Of a DNA stretch of 64,000 bases, positions 32,048-42,055 are shown in pieces. Source of the stretch: Tenacibaculum sp. 190524A05c (GTDB taxonomy: Bacteria > Bacteroidota > Bacteroidia > Flavobacteriales > Flavobacteriaceae); the NCBI RefSeq assembly GCF_964036595.1, contig NZ_OZ038523.1:2920501-2984500 (forward strand), given 5' to 3'. How positions within the stretch are numbered: position 1 is the first letter of the stretch; every line of letters begins with the position of its first letter. The notes below the pieces were generated by a model. The model did no database searches and had not been told where the DNA came from. It worked only from the letters and a program-made list of their open reading frames with translations. The position numbers were made by a program, and so were the translations under genes.

Positions 32048-34528
32048 ATGAGGTGGATTTTAGTACTTTTTTTGTGTATTTCTTCAACAATTTTTGCTCA
32101 GCAAATTACTGTTTATGATGGTGAAACTGGTAAAGAAATTGAGGCGGTTGCACTTTACAATTCTGACAAAACAATTTCTGCTGTAACAGATGAAAATGGT
32201 AAGGTAGATATTTCTGATTTTAAGAAAGGAATTATCTATTTTTCTCACGTTTCTTATGCTGAGTTTTCTACCAGTAAATCACTTATTCTACAAAATGATA
32301 ATGTAGTATATCTGTCTAAAGAATCTGAGCAGCTAGATGAGGTTGTGGTTTCTGTATTTAAGAGTAATGCAAAAACCAACCGAATCGCAGAACAGATTGA
32401 GATATTAAATACCAAAGAAATTCAAAAACTCTCGCCACAAACTTCTGCAGATGTACTTGAAATTATTCCTGGAATACGAGTGCAAAGATCACAATTAGGA
32501 GGAGGTAGCCCAGTATTAAGAGGAATGGAGAGTAACCGTGTTTTATTGGTTGTAGATGGTGTTCGAATGAATAATGCTATATATAGAAAAGGACATTTAC
32601 AAAACTCAATTACTGTTGCTCCAAATATGCTAGACAGAACTGAAGTTGTATTTGGTCCGTCTTCTGTAATTTATGGATCTGATGCCTTAGGAGGAGCAAT
32701 TCATTATTATACTAAAACGCCAAAGTTATCTAAAGATAAAGAAGTAAAAGGAAGTTTCTTCTCTCGTTTTTCTACAGTTAATGATGAAAGAACAAATCAA
32801 GCTTCAATAGAATTACGTTTTCCAAAATGGGCCAGTTTTACAAGTGTATCTCACAGTGATTTTGGTGATTTGCAGATGGGAGAAAATCGTTCACACGGAT
32901 TTGAAGATTGGGGAAAGGTTTTTTACTATTCGGAAAATTTAAACGGAAATTATAATCCAAATCCAACGTTAAATACGGATTTAGGTGTTCAAAGGAATAC
33001 AGGTTATAATCAAACGGATATTTTACAGAAATTCTATGTTCCACTTTCTAGAAATACAGATCTAAAAGTTAATGTACAATATTCAACATCTTCAGATATT
33101 CCAAGATTTGATAGAATGACAGAATTAACGGATGAAACAGATCCGTCGTCTCTAAAGTTCGCAGAATGGTATTACGGTCCACAAGAACGATTACTTATTT
33201 CTCCGCAGTTAACCATCAATCCAAAAAAGAAATGGTTAAACGAAGGAACATTTACGTTAGCGTATCAAAATGTTAGAGAGAGTAGAATACAAAGGAGATT
33301 CGGAAGTTTAGAAAGAAGTTATAGAGAGGAAGAGGTTGATATTTATAGTTTGAATGGAGATTTCTCAGTCGCTCTTGCTAAAAATAGAAATTTAGGATAT
33401 GGATTTGAGGTTGCTTACAATGATGTAAATTCAAATTCTTTTGGTAAGGAATTGAATATTGTAAATAATCAAATTACTGGTTTTAGTAACGATTTTGCAG
33501 TTCAATCTCGTTATCCAGACGGTGGAAGTAGTTACTTAAGTTCTGCTTTGTATGCGAACTACAGACAAGATATTACTAAAAAGTCTACTTTAAATTTTGG
33601 AATGAGATTAACCAATACTCAGCTACGAGCAAAGTGGATCGATAATACATTCATAACATTACCAGATTCAGATATTAGTTTGGCAAATACTGCATTAACA
33701 GCTACTGTGGGTTATGTATATAAACCTGCAAGAAGTTGGCAATTTAATGCTGTACTTTCTTCAGGATTTAGATCTCCTAACATTGATGATGTAGGAAAAA
33801 TTAGAGAAAAGAGTAACCGTTTAACAATTCCAAATGTAGATTTAAGACCTGAACATGCTTACAACGCAGAAATAGGTGTTGAAAAATATTTTAATAAGAG
33901 AAAGTTTAGAATTGGTGCTAACCTGTATTACATGTTATTGAGCAATTATATATACAGGGATGCTATAAATGATCCTGGTTTATCATTGGTTTATGATGGA
34001 GAAACATTTACAACAGCGAATCAACAAATTTTAGCTAATGTAAATAGAGGAAATGCTTATGTAACCGGATTCACAGTTAATTATCAAGGAAAATTACATA
34101 AGAATTGGATGACTAGCGGATCAATAACATATACACAGGGTAGAACTTTTGATACCGATGAACCAATGTCTTCAATTCCACCACTATTCGGAAATTTTGA
34201 TGTGAACTACGTGAATGATAATGTTGAAGCAGGCGTGAATTTCAGATTTAACGCGACGAAAAACATTGAAGATTTCAATATCAATGAAGGAATAGATAAC
34301 CATGAGTTAACGCCAATTGTAGATGCAACAGCTACCGAGGATATTAATAAATTTTATGGGGCTCCAAGCTGGGCAACTGTAGCAATTCATTCTGCTTATA
34401 AGATTAATTCAAATTTTAAATTACAAGGACGTTTATCAAATATTTTTGATAAACATTATCGTGAGTTTGCTTCAGGTTTATCTGCTCCAGGACGTAATTT
34501 ATCATTAAGTGTAATTGCTAATTTTTAA
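32048..34528 (+). CDS. TonB-dependent receptor (heme/metal-receptor type)
   Basis: An 826-residue outer-membrane receptor with signal peptide (cleavage near FAQ), a short carboxypeptidase-like domain (about 20-90), plug (about 105-235, with PGIRVQRSQLGGGSPVLRGMESNRVLLVVDGVRMNN and GSDALGGAIHYY) and a barrel ending in the aromatic LSLSVIANF. The plug wording resembles receptors for hemoglobin, heme or vitamin B12, but no heme-binding motif is decisive. It is close-packed behind recO. A short DUF3817 gene follows. Substrate uncertain. Confidence 0.88.
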   Translation: MRWILVLFLCISSTIFAQQITVYDGETGKEIEAVALYNSDKTISAVTDENGKVDISDFKKGIIYFSHVSYAEFSTSKSLILQNDNVVYLSKESEQLDEVVVSVFKSNAKTNRIAEQIEILNTKEIQKLSPQTSADVLEIIPGIRVQRSQLGGGSPVLRGMESNRVLLVVDGVRMNNAIYRKGHLQNSITVAPNMLDRTEVVFGPSSVIYGSDALGGAIHYYTKTPKLSKDKEVKGSFFSRFSTVNDERTNQASIELRFPKWASFTSVSHSDFGDLQMGENRSHGFEDWGKVFYYSENLNGNYNPNPTLNTDLGVQRNTGYNQTDILQKFYVPLSRNTDLKVNVQYSTSSDIPRFDRMTELTDETDPSSLKFAEWYYGPQERLLISPQLTINPKKKWLNEGTFTLAYQNVRESRIQRRFGSLERSYREEEVDIYSLNGDFSVALAKNRNLGYGFEVAYNDVNSNSFGKELNIVNNQITGFSNDFAVQSRYPDGGSSYLSSALYANYRQDITKKSTLNFGMRLTNTQLRAKWIDNTFITLPDSDISLANTALTATVGYVYKPARSWQFNAVLSSGFRSPNIDDVGKIREKSNRLTIPNVDLRPEHAYNAEIGVEKYFNKRKFRIGANLYYMLLSNYIYRDAINDPGLSLVYDGETFTTANQQILANVNRGNAYVTGFTVNYQGKLHKNWMTSGSITYTQGRTFDTDEPMSSIPPLFGNFDVNYVNDNVEAGVNFRFNATKNIEDFNINEGIDNHELTPIVDATATEDINKFYGAPSWATVAIHSAYKINSNFKLQGRLSNIFDKHYREFASGLSAPGRNLSLSVIANF

Positions 34529-34532
34529 TGTT

Positions 34533-34805
34533 ATGATCAACCTATTTAAAGTAGTAAGTTTATTAGAAGGAGTTTCTTATATCTTACTATTATTTATTGC
34601 TACACCAATTAAATATATATACGATAATCCTACTTATGTAAAGTGGTTAGGAATGCCTCATGGTCTGTTATTTGTGGCGTATATTATGTTAGCATTTTTC
34701 TTGTGGGAATCTCAAAAGTGGTCAGCAAAGGAATTCTTCATTGTTTGCTTATTATCATTACTTCCATTTGGAACATTTTTCGTTGGAAAGTATTTGAAGG
34801 AATAA
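34533..34805 (+). CDS. DUF3817 small membrane protein
   Basis: A 90-residue membrane protein with three hydrophobic helices (about 5-24, 40-58, 65-82). The pattern FKVVSLLEGVSYILLLFIATPIK, then a KWLGMPHGLLFVAY segment is typical of DUF3817 (YdzA/integral membrane) proteins. I chose the ATG at 34533, four bases after the receptor stop; the in-frame TTG at 34515 overlaps that gene. Function unknown. Confidence 0.78.
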   Translation: MINLFKVVSLLEGVSYILLLFIATPIKYIYDNPTYVKWLGMPHGLLFVAYIMLAFFLWESQKWSAKEFFIVCLLSLLPFGTFFVGKYLKE

Positions 34806-34835
34806 CAATATTTGGAATTTCTAAAGTATAGAATC

Positions 34836-34869
34836 AAAAAAGCACAACCTAAATAGTTGTGCTTTTTTT
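34836..34869. terminator. bidirectional terminator between DUF3817 and DUF5686 genes
   Basis: AGCACAAC (34841-34848) pairs with GTTGTGCT (34856-34863), flanked by A-run and T7, so both converging transcripts can end here. Confidence 0.9.
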
Positions 34870-34894
34870 CATATTTGGAATTTCGTATTTATAA

Positions 34895-37375
34895 TTAATC
34901 AAACAAACTAATTCCAAATAGTAATCTATTTTCCTTTTGTCCGTTAAAGTTAGATTGTACAAAGTCTAAACGCAGAAAACGCCATTTACCCCATCCAATA
35001 TTGTCTAGTCCAATAGAATACTCAGTATATGGCTTTCTTCCTCCAGAGAAGTAACTTTTGGCTCCAATTACGGTATGAAAGTTCAGTTTATTTAACAATG
35101 GAATTTTATTCAAAATAAACCCTTCAAAATTATGCTGTGTATGTATCTCAGCGTAACTATCATTTGTGCTAAACGCGTAATAAGGCATGATATTAAAACT
35201 ACTCAATCTATTTGCTGGAGCTAAATCTATTTCATTGGCAAGAGGATGGTAGAAATCCATAAAAGGAATATTCTTTTGTTCTAAAAATGCTCCAGCTCTT
35301 GCATTGTAATCAAAAGTACCAATGTTTCCAAGGGATACATTTTGTTGTAATCTAGAAAAGAACATGTCTGAATGGAATTCTGAATTATCAGAACCAAATG
35401 TTTTTCTATACCCTACAGTTAATGTTGGATATTTTGAGTTGGTAACCGTAAATCTAGATTTTGGATAGCTAATATATTTACTACCAAAACTAAAACTTGC
35501 AGCTAATTGAGCCTTAAAAATACTATGCTCTGTAAATGCAGGTAAAGTATTGGATGGATCAATTGGGTTATTGGTTTCAAAAGTCTTTCTTCTACTAAAA
35601 AAAGAGTAGTCAGTTGTATTTTCCAAAGGTTTTCTATCGGCATATTCTAAACTGGTGTACACATCAATTCCTGGTGTAACTTCTTGAGAAAAATTAACGG
35701 CAGCAAAAGTCTTTTCAAAGTATTTTGCATAATTAGTTTTATCTATTAAAGAATACAAAGTATTGTTGAAGTTGCTTATTGGGTTTCTTTGATCAAATTG
35801 AACAACGTCAACACCTCCAGAAATGGATAATCTTGGTCGACTTATGTTATTCCATTTTTTATAAAAGCTAACTGTTGGTCGTAATCGTTTATCAGAAAAT
35901 CCATAGTTCAAACCTGCGCTAACATTCCACCTTTTTCCTTCATCATTTACTCTTTTAGAGAACGTAACTCTAGTATCTATATTAAACCCTTGTACTGTAT
36001 TAAATTGCGTATTGGTTAAAAGTCCATCATAACTTACAGACCATTTCTCATAACTATTGTTATAGGAATATCCTAAGATTGGAGAAAGCAATGTGAATTT
36101 ATTTGATTTGTTATCAATAGAGTCTAAGTACTTTTTTGATTTGCGAACTACCTTAATGCTATCTTTTATAACATAGTCTCTTTTTTCTTCTAGAGTAAGA
36201 GGAACACTTCTTAAATCATTCCAATACACAGAATCTTTTTTTGTTGCATTATCTTCAAAAGACAAAATTTCTTTACCAAATGTATCTTCAGAGAATGTTG
36301 GTTTAAAATTATAATTAGAATATGAAGCAGAGAATCTTCCGTTTATGTTGAACCCAAATAATCCAACTTTAAAATCAATAGTTTGAAGAATTAAAGCCCA
36401 AACTCCTGAGTTTGGTTCATAATTATAGTTTTGTTTTATATGTAAAACATCAATTGCAGGATTATTAATTTGTTCTCCGTTAATGGTTAAGTCTGCTCCG
36501 TATATTGCCCAATCATCTTCTACTACATAAATATATCCACCAAAAACACGATCATTTTCTCTTCTTGGAATCAATTTAATTTTACTGATTAACTTTCCAT
36601 TCTTATCATAAAAAGTCCCTTCTAGTTTAAATTTGTAATAACTGAATGTATAGTTTGATATTGGTGAAAATATATTGGCGTCGGCAACAGGAACTAAATT
36701 TTTATACAGATTAAAATTTACATCTTGAGCTCGGTTAAATGAAATTCCATTATCCTGTCCGCTTACTTTTGAAGCTACAATTACCTCTTTGAAATTTTTA
36801 GGTCTTTTCTGAAACCAAATTTTAGAGACAGTTTCAGACAAATAAATAATTCCACTACGAGTAGAATCTAATCCACCTCCTAAATCTCCTATTTCTTGAC
36901 CTAAGATTTTCTTTGGAGCATTTTTAATTTTGAATAATCCACGAGAGTAGAAATCTGAAGTATATTGACCTGATTTATCAGTGTTTTTTTCTTTGTTAGC
37001 AATTACTTTTCTAATGATTCCGTTCGCTGGATTTTCATTTGAATTAACGGTTACTTCTTCTAATTGAACTTCTTCTTCACTAAGTTTTACGTTTAATTCG
37101 AAGGGAAAACTATCAATCTGAATTTCTTTTTTTAAGGTTTTGAACCCTAAGAATTGAAATACGACAGTTTGTTTTCCAGTTTTTTTTGTTTCTAGAATAT
37201 AAAGACCATTATCATTAGTAGTGGTTCCACTTAAAGAGTTTTGTAAATACACACTCACAAAAGGAAGTGGTTGATTGTTTTTGTCTACAACTTTCCCTTT
37301 AATTTGGGCAGTAATTGAAGAGCATAAAGTGGAAATTAGAAATAAGCAAAATAGCGTAGTAATGTTTTTCATCAA
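34895..37375 (-). CDS. DUF5686 outer-membrane protein with carboxypeptidase-like domain
   Basis: An 826-residue protein: signal peptide (cleavage near ITAQ), carboxypeptidase-regulatory-like domain (about 25-110, with NQPLPFVSVYLQN and NDNGLYIL), then the DUF5686 region with GQYTSDFYSRGLFK, ILGQEIGDLGGGLD and a long barrel-like C-terminal half. The family is confined largely to Bacteroidota and lies in the outer membrane; its role is unproven. There is no adjacent partner other than an AsmA-like gene upstream on the same strand (230-base gap). The final strand ends LLFGISLFD. Confidence 0.82.
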   Translation of the reverse strand: MMKNITTLFCLFLISTLCSSITAQIKGKVVDKNNQPLPFVSVYLQNSLSGTTTNDNGLYILETKKTGKQTVVFQFLGFKTLKKEIQIDSFPFELNVKLSEEEVQLEEVTVNSNENPANGIIRKVIANKEKNTDKSGQYTSDFYSRGLFKIKNAPKKILGQEIGDLGGGLDSTRSGIIYLSETVSKIWFQKRPKNFKEVIVASKVSGQDNGISFNRAQDVNFNLYKNLVPVADANIFSPISNYTFSYYKFKLEGTFYDKNGKLISKIKLIPRRENDRVFGGYIYVVEDDWAIYGADLTINGEQINNPAIDVLHIKQNYNYEPNSGVWALILQTIDFKVGLFGFNINGRFSASYSNYNFKPTFSEDTFGKEILSFEDNATKKDSVYWNDLRSVPLTLEEKRDYVIKDSIKVVRKSKKYLDSIDNKSNKFTLLSPILGYSYNNSYEKWSVSYDGLLTNTQFNTVQGFNIDTRVTFSKRVNDEGKRWNVSAGLNYGFSDKRLRPTVSFYKKWNNISRPRLSISGGVDVVQFDQRNPISNFNNTLYSLIDKTNYAKYFEKTFAAVNFSQEVTPGIDVYTSLEYADRKPLENTTDYSFFSRRKTFETNNPIDPSNTLPAFTEHSIFKAQLAASFSFGSKYISYPKSRFTVTNSKYPTLTVGYRKTFGSDNSEFHSDMFFSRLQQNVSLGNIGTFDYNARAGAFLEQKNIPFMDFYHPLANEIDLAPANRLSSFNIMPYYAFSTNDSYAEIHTQHNFEGFILNKIPLLNKLNFHTVIGAKSYFSGGRKPYTEYSIGLDNIGWGKWRFLRLDFVQSNFNGQKENRLLFGISLFD

Positions 37376-37426
37376 CTTGGTTTTGGTTTAGTTTTGAGCT
37401 TTACTTTTTTGAATCCACCCAAATCT

Positions 37427-37460
37427 GTAACAAATGACGAAAAACATCAAATTTTGTTAC
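37427..37460. repeat. inverted repeat upstream of the DUF5686 gene
   Basis: GTAACAAA (37427-37434) and TTTGTTAC (37453-37460) form a perfect 8-base inverted repeat with an 18-base spacer, 52-85 bases upstream of the DUF5686 start. Spacing is long for a dimeric operator but possible. The rest of the 230-base gap 37376-37605 holds only a weak hairpin at 37558-37577. Confidence 0.4.
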
Positions 37461-37605
37461 AAACAAAGATTTTTCAAATTAGTTCAAGAAGCATCAATTA
37501 TTGTGCCTAAAAAGACTCACTACCTGATACTTAAAAACTCATGCGGCAAACATAAATGAAAAAGAAATTACTTTTTCCTTAGAAAATGTTAAAGAATATT
37601 TTTGA

Positions 37606-40230
37606 TTATTCGTCCTTCTTTTTCTTCTTCTTTTTACCGAATATTCCTCCAAAAACGTCTTTAACTTTATCTACTGTATTTCCTTTTTTATCAGTACCTG
37701 TAGCTGAAGATTTGTTGTCTTTATTACCTCCTAATAATCCACCAACAGCTTTGTCAATTAAGTTGTTTTTTTGCTTTTGAATTAACTGTGTTGTTAAGTT
37801 ACTTACCGCGGATTTTAAGTCAGTTTTAACAGATGGATTTGTGAAACTCCCTGAAAAGTTTGCTGTAATTGGTACAGAAACGTTCTGATCGGTACTATTT
37901 AATTTCGATAATAAACCAGTTACTTCAGATCCTAAATATTTCGCAGGAACATTAAACGTTGCATTATAATCCATTACTTGATCTAAACTGTGACTACCAG
38001 CTACTTCAATATCAATATCTTGATATTTTAACTTGAATGGTTTTACGTTTACTTTTCCGTTATCAAAAGATAAGTTGGTTTTAATATCCTTTAAATCAAG
38101 TTTCTTTAAATCTACAAAACCTAAGTTTTGATCTAACAAACTCAAAGCTTTAGAATTTTTAGGTTCTACATTAGTAGCTAAAATTTCTGCCAGTGCTTTA
38201 CCTGAAACAGAAGCTAAATTCGGAGTGAAATCATCTTTCAAACTTCCTGAAAGATTAATGTTTGTATTTAGTTTTCCTTGGAGAACATCTGCAACAGGAG
38301 ATAACATTTTAAACAATTCTATGTTTTTAAATGAATCACTAATGTTGAAAGATTTTATTCCCATATCAACATCAAAAACAGATTTTTCTGGCTTGGTGTC
38401 AACAGCTCCGTTTAAAGCAATATTTCCACCAAACATTCCTCCATTTACTCCTTTTAAAGTTGCTTTTTGATCTTTAATTATTAAAGTTCCTTTTACATTT
38501 TCTAACTTAAGATTATCGTAGTAAACTTCCTTAGCATTTGCATTAACAACACAATCTAAAAATGCTGGGATTTTTAAGTTCTCTTTTGGTTTTTCAGTTT
38601 CAGAAGTCTCTTCTTGTTTAGGAGTTTCAGTTCCAGTAGTGCTATTATCTGTCATGAAATCACTCACTTTAAAAGAATCTGAATTTAAGTTAAAGGTTCC
38701 TTGTAAATTTTTGTCTGAAAGTAAGAATCCCATTAAGTTGTTAATAGTTCCATTGGCTTTTAAATCGCTCGTTCCTGTAACAGCATTGAAATTAGTTAGT
38801 GAAACTTTTGTTGGTGTAAAATCAACTTTAGCACTGTTGATTTTTAGTGGGTTTGCCATTTCCTTTCCACTAAATAAGAAATCAGTAACTTCTAATTTAC
38901 CACTATTTTTTATACGTTGATATTTGTTGTTTTGAACAGCATCGATATCAAATTTAGAAGTAAGATTAGCATTAATAATTCCACTCAATTCATTTTCTAA
39001 TTCTATTGGATATACTTTGTTAATATGACTTAAATCTAGTTTACCATTAAGAGTGGTATTGATGTAAGGATTTTTGGTAAGATTACTTACTCTCGCATTT
39101 CCACTGAATTTATTTTCATCAATATTAAAAGCTAATTTGTTTACAGAAACATAAGTGTCATCTACATTTCCAGTAGCGTTTTTAATTTGAGTATCTATGT
39201 GAATGTTATTTACACTTTTAGGTAAACTTGGGTATTTAAATGAAGCATTGGTAGAGGTAATTGCAATGTCAATTGTTGGAATTGTTTGTTCAGTTACTTT
39301 TCCATCAACTTTACCCACTATACTAAAATCACCTGAAGTTTTTACATCAGCAATATTCTTAGCATATTCTTCAGGAATTAAGGCTAAAAAGTTTTTAAAA
39401 TCCGAAGAAGGCGTTTTAAAGTTTACATGAACTTCCTGGCTAGCATCTTTGTTTAATTGTACGTAACCATCAAATATTAGCGGTAATTGATTGATATGTG
39501 CTTCGTTTTTAAGGAAAGCATATTTGCTGTTTTCTAAATCTAAAGCCAACACAGCGTTTAAATCTAAATGTTGATTGTTTACTAGCTTAGTTCCGTCTTT
39601 TTCAAATATTATGCTGGTTGTAGTTTTGGTGTCTAACTCAGTTGTTTTTTGAGAAAAATCACCACTTCCTGAATGATTAAAATCAGAAAGGACAACATTC
39701 ATTTTTCCTTGTTTATCCGTATATTTTATAGTTGCGTTAGTCAGCTCGTATGAGTTTAAAGACAACTTAAAATTACTTGATGATGCTTTTTCTGTTTCTT
39801 CTTTTGTATCTGAAGCTACGTTAACGTCTTTTTTTGCAATATCGTAATTGGCATTACCTTTTTCATCTACAAGCACATTCACTAAAGTGTTATCTATAGA
39901 AAAAGATTGAATATTTAATTGACTATTAGCACTTTTGAATATTTCTGTAAGTTTTAGTTTTAATTGAATGTTTTCACTGTAAACTAAAGTATCTCCTTCA
40001 AAAGGAGCAAAATTTGTTACAACTACATTTTTTAATTCAACAGAAGCTTTTGGGAAGTTTTTTAGTAAGCTTAAGTTAGCATCTGAAAATTCTACTTTTG
40101 CATTTACATTGTTATTAATTGTTTCTTTAACTAAGGCCACCAACTTATCTTGGAATAAAAAAGGAATTGCAGCCAAAGCAATTACAAGAAGAAGTACAAT
40201 TGAGACAACGATTTTTACAATTTTTTTCAT
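37606..40230 (-). CDS. AsmA-family protein
   Basis: An 874-residue protein anchored by one N-terminal helix (about 5-25) with a large periplasmic beta-rich body. The N-terminus (KVEFSDANLSLLKNFPKASVELKNVVV) is the AsmA signature, and the C-terminal part (GKVNVKPFKLKYQDIDIEVAGSHSLDQ) is the AsmA-2 region. Such proteins are now viewed as lipid-transfer bridges between membranes. The final 25 residues are a low-complexity Lys-rich tail (KKKKKKK) that lies at the periplasmic end. Divergent from queG. High confidence for family, inferred for role. Confidence 0.87.
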   Translation of the reverse strand: MKKIVKIVVSIVLLLVIALAAIPFLFQDKLVALVKETINNNVNAKVEFSDANLSLLKNFPKASVELKNVVVTNFAPFEGDTLVYSENIQLKLKLTEIFKSANSQLNIQSFSIDNTLVNVLVDEKGNANYDIAKKDVNVASDTKEETEKASSSNFKLSLNSYELTNATIKYTDKQGKMNVVLSDFNHSGSGDFSQKTTELDTKTTTSIIFEKDGTKLVNNQHLDLNAVLALDLENSKYAFLKNEAHINQLPLIFDGYVQLNKDASQEVHVNFKTPSSDFKNFLALIPEEYAKNIADVKTSGDFSIVGKVDGKVTEQTIPTIDIAITSTNASFKYPSLPKSVNNIHIDTQIKNATGNVDDTYVSVNKLAFNIDENKFSGNARVSNLTKNPYINTTLNGKLDLSHINKVYPIELENELSGIINANLTSKFDIDAVQNNKYQRIKNSGKLEVTDFLFSGKEMANPLKINSAKVDFTPTKVSLTNFNAVTGTSDLKANGTINNLMGFLLSDKNLQGTFNLNSDSFKVSDFMTDNSTTGTETPKQEETSETEKPKENLKIPAFLDCVVNANAKEVYYDNLKLENVKGTLIIKDQKATLKGVNGGMFGGNIALNGAVDTKPEKSVFDVDMGIKSFNISDSFKNIELFKMLSPVADVLQGKLNTNINLSGSLKDDFTPNLASVSGKALAEILATNVEPKNSKALSLLDQNLGFVDLKKLDLKDIKTNLSFDNGKVNVKPFKLKYQDIDIEVAGSHSLDQVMDYNATFNVPAKYLGSEVTGLLSKLNSTDQNVSVPITANFSGSFTNPSVKTDLKSAVSNLTTQLIQKQKNNLIDKAVGGLLGGNKDNKSSATGTDKKGNTVDKVKDVFGGIFGKKKKKKKDE

Positions 40231-40294
40231 GATACTGTTACTTTTGAGTTAAAACGTATGTTGGGGTATTTTATTGAGTGAAAAATGTTAACAA

Positions 40295-40302
40295 CAAAGT
40301 TA
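40295..40302 (-). promoter_or_regulatory. candidate -7 box of the AsmA-family gene
   Basis: Minus-strand TAACTTTG (complement of 40295-40302) fits TAnnTTTG and would give a leader of roughly 60 bases. No -33 TTG is visible at the standard distance. Confidence 0.35.
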
Positions 40303-40344
40303 AAAGTTATCAGTAATATTGTGGTTAATAAATAGTTTCTTTTT

Positions 40345-41274
40345 TTGAAAAAAACACAGCAATATTCGAGTCTTATTAAGAAGCATGCCAGTAGGTTAGG
40401 TTTTTTAGCCTGTGGTATTGCAAAGGCTGATTTTTTAGAAGAAGAAGCTCCTCGATTGGAAGATTGGTTACAAAACAACTACCATGGAAAAATGCAGTAC
40501 ATGGAAAATCATTTTGATAAACGATTAGATCCAAGATTGTTAGTTGAAGGAGCAAAATCTGTTATATCATTATCTTACAATTATTTCCCGGAAGAAGAGC
40601 AGCAAGTAGGGTCATACAAATTGGCTAAATATGCTTATGGCGAAGATTATCATCATGTCATTAAAAATAAGCTTTTTGAATTGCTAGAATGTCTTCGTGA
40701 AGAGATTGGAGAAATCAATGGTCGTTGCTTTGTTGATTCTGCTCCAGTTTTAGAAAGAGCATGGGCGGAGAAAGCTGGTTTAGGTTGGAATGGAAAACAC
40801 ACCTTGTTGATTCAGAAGAAACAAGGTTCATTTTTCTTTTTGGCTGAATTAATTATTGATTTGGAGTTAGAGTATGATCAACCTTTTACAACCGATCATT
40901 GTGGTAAATGTACGAGATGTATAGATGCTTGCCCAACTGATGCAATTTTACCGAATAATAACTTAGATGCGAGTAAATGTATTTCGTATTTAACCATTGA
41001 GTTAAGAGATAATATTCCATCTGGATTTAAGGATAAAATGGAAGATTGGATGTTTGGTTGCGATATTTGCCAAGATGTTTGTCCGTGGAATCGGTTTTCA
41101 GAGCCTCATAATGAACCTTTGTTTAATCCAAAAGACCCAATGTTGACTATGGATAAAAGAGATTGGCAAGAATTAACAGAAGAAACGTTTCGAAAAGTGT
41201 TTAAAAAGTCAGCTGTTAAACGAACAAAGTTTGCTGGATTAACCAGAAATATTAGCTTCTTAAAAGAGAAGTAA
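40345..41274 (+). CDS. queG: epoxyqueuosine reductase
   Basis: Reduces epoxyqueuosine to queuosine in the wobble base of certain tRNAs, using cobalamin and two [4Fe-4S] clusters. The 309 residues start at TTG 40345, as no in-frame ATG gives the conserved N-terminus. Motifs: [23 protein letters not shown], the first cluster site [12 protein letters not shown] (Cys186, 189, 192, 196), and the second [11 protein letters not shown]. This is the short form without a HEAT-repeat tail. Divergent from the AsmA-family gene. Confidence 0.93.
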   Translation: MKKTQQYSSLIKKHASRLGFLACGIAKADFLEEEAPRLEDWLQNNYHGKMQYMENHFDKRLDPRLLVEGAKSVISLSYNYFPEEEQQVGSYKLAKYAYGEDYHHVIKNKLFELLECLREEIGEINGRCFVDSAPVLERAWAEKAGLGWNGKHTLLIQKKQGSFFFLAELIIDLELEYDQPFTTDHCGKCTRCIDACPTDAILPNNNLDASKCISYLTIELRDNIPSGFKDKMEDWMFGCDICQDVCPWNRFSEPHNEPLFNPKDPMLTMDKRDWQELTEETFRKVFKKSAVKRTKFAGLTRNISFLKEK

Positions 41275-41298
41275 AACTCAAAGTTGAATTTGAGTTTT
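41273..41298. terminator. terminator between queG and the PAS protein gene
   Basis: AAAACTCAAA (41273-41282) pairs with TTTGAGTTTT (41289-41298) with a 6-base loop. An A/T-rich stem, but the outer T and A runs make it usable in either direction. Confidence 0.6.
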
Positions 41299-41311
41299 AC
41301 TAAAAGTTTTT

Positions 41312-41917
41312 CTATTCATAGTCACTAAAGAAAAACCATTGTAATCCTTTAATTCGTTTTGCTTTGTCTAATATTTTCTTTTCTTTTTTCGATTCCTCCT
41401 CGAATAAATCAACTACAAACTCATCGTACGATTTTCCAATTTCTTCATTCAAGTATGCGTGAAAATACATTTCGCTAACCTTTTCACCCTTGGTTTTTTC
41501 GATATCTAGCAAGGTTTTGTACAAAGGTTCAATTTTATCAACCACACTTTGCGGTACAGACTTTCTTCTAGCGGTGTAACCAGAAATATGTCCATCTTCA
41601 TCTCTGTCTATTGTAAAGTCTGTAATCACCCAATAGTATTTTCCGCTTTTAGTAAGATTCTTTACTATAGCATGAAAATTCTCTTCACGTTTTAAGGCTT
41701 CCCATAATAGTTTGAAAGCAACTTTTGGCATGTCTGGATGTCGAATGATATTATGAGGTTCTCCAATGAGTTCTAATGTGCTGAATTCAGATGCTTCTGA
41801 AAAAACATCGTTAGCGTATAGTATGGTTCCAAATGTGTCTGTTTTACTGACGATCGTTTTGTTTTTGTTCCACTTAACTTCTTCGTCTACAATGTTTACG
41901 GGGGTAGTAATGTTCAT
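41312..41917 (-). CDS. stand-alone PAS domain protein (Aer-like)
   Basis: A 201-residue cytoplasmic protein from the ATG at 41917; the longer frame to 42016 adds an unlikely extension reaching the maeB promoter. The PAS domain (about 18-125) matches the FAD-binding Aer type: GTILYANDVFSEAS, the conserved IIRHPDMP block, YYWVITDF and a final beta-strand. It is followed by a helical, acidic C-terminal region with no HAMP, MCP, kinase or cyclase domain. It may sense redox or energy state and act through another protein. Its chromosomal neighbours (queG, maeB) give no clue. Confidence 0.8.
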   Translation of the reverse strand: MNITTPVNIVDEEVKWNKNKTIVSKTDTFGTILYANDVFSEASEFSTLELIGEPHNIIRHPDMPKVAFKLLWEALKREENFHAIVKNLTKSGKYYWVITDFTIDRDEDGHISGYTARRKSVPQSVVDKIEPLYKTLLDIEKTKGEKVSEMYFHAYLNEEIGKSYDEFVVDLFEEESKKEKKILDKAKRIKGLQWFFFSDYE

Positions 41918-42020
41918 AACGGATAATTTAATTTTAGTACTACAAAGTTTGTTAAGAATAGAATAATGCAAAATGATATTTATCATTTCCCAATAAATTA
42001 TGATACTAAATAACAAACCT

Positions 42021-42028
42021 TATATTTG
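42021..42028 (+). promoter_or_regulatory. candidate -7 box of maeB
   Basis: TATATTTG matches TAnnTTTG; transcription would begin near 42034, about 22 bases before the ATG at 42056. No clear TTG -33 element. Confidence 0.5.
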
Positions 42029-42055
42029 TCAATTCACAATTAAGCTAAAAAGTTT

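Noticed and set aside
37558..37577. Hairpin GAAAAAG/CTTTTTC after the AsmA-family gene
   Set aside because: A weak A/T stem without a T tract on the minus strand, so not called as a terminator.
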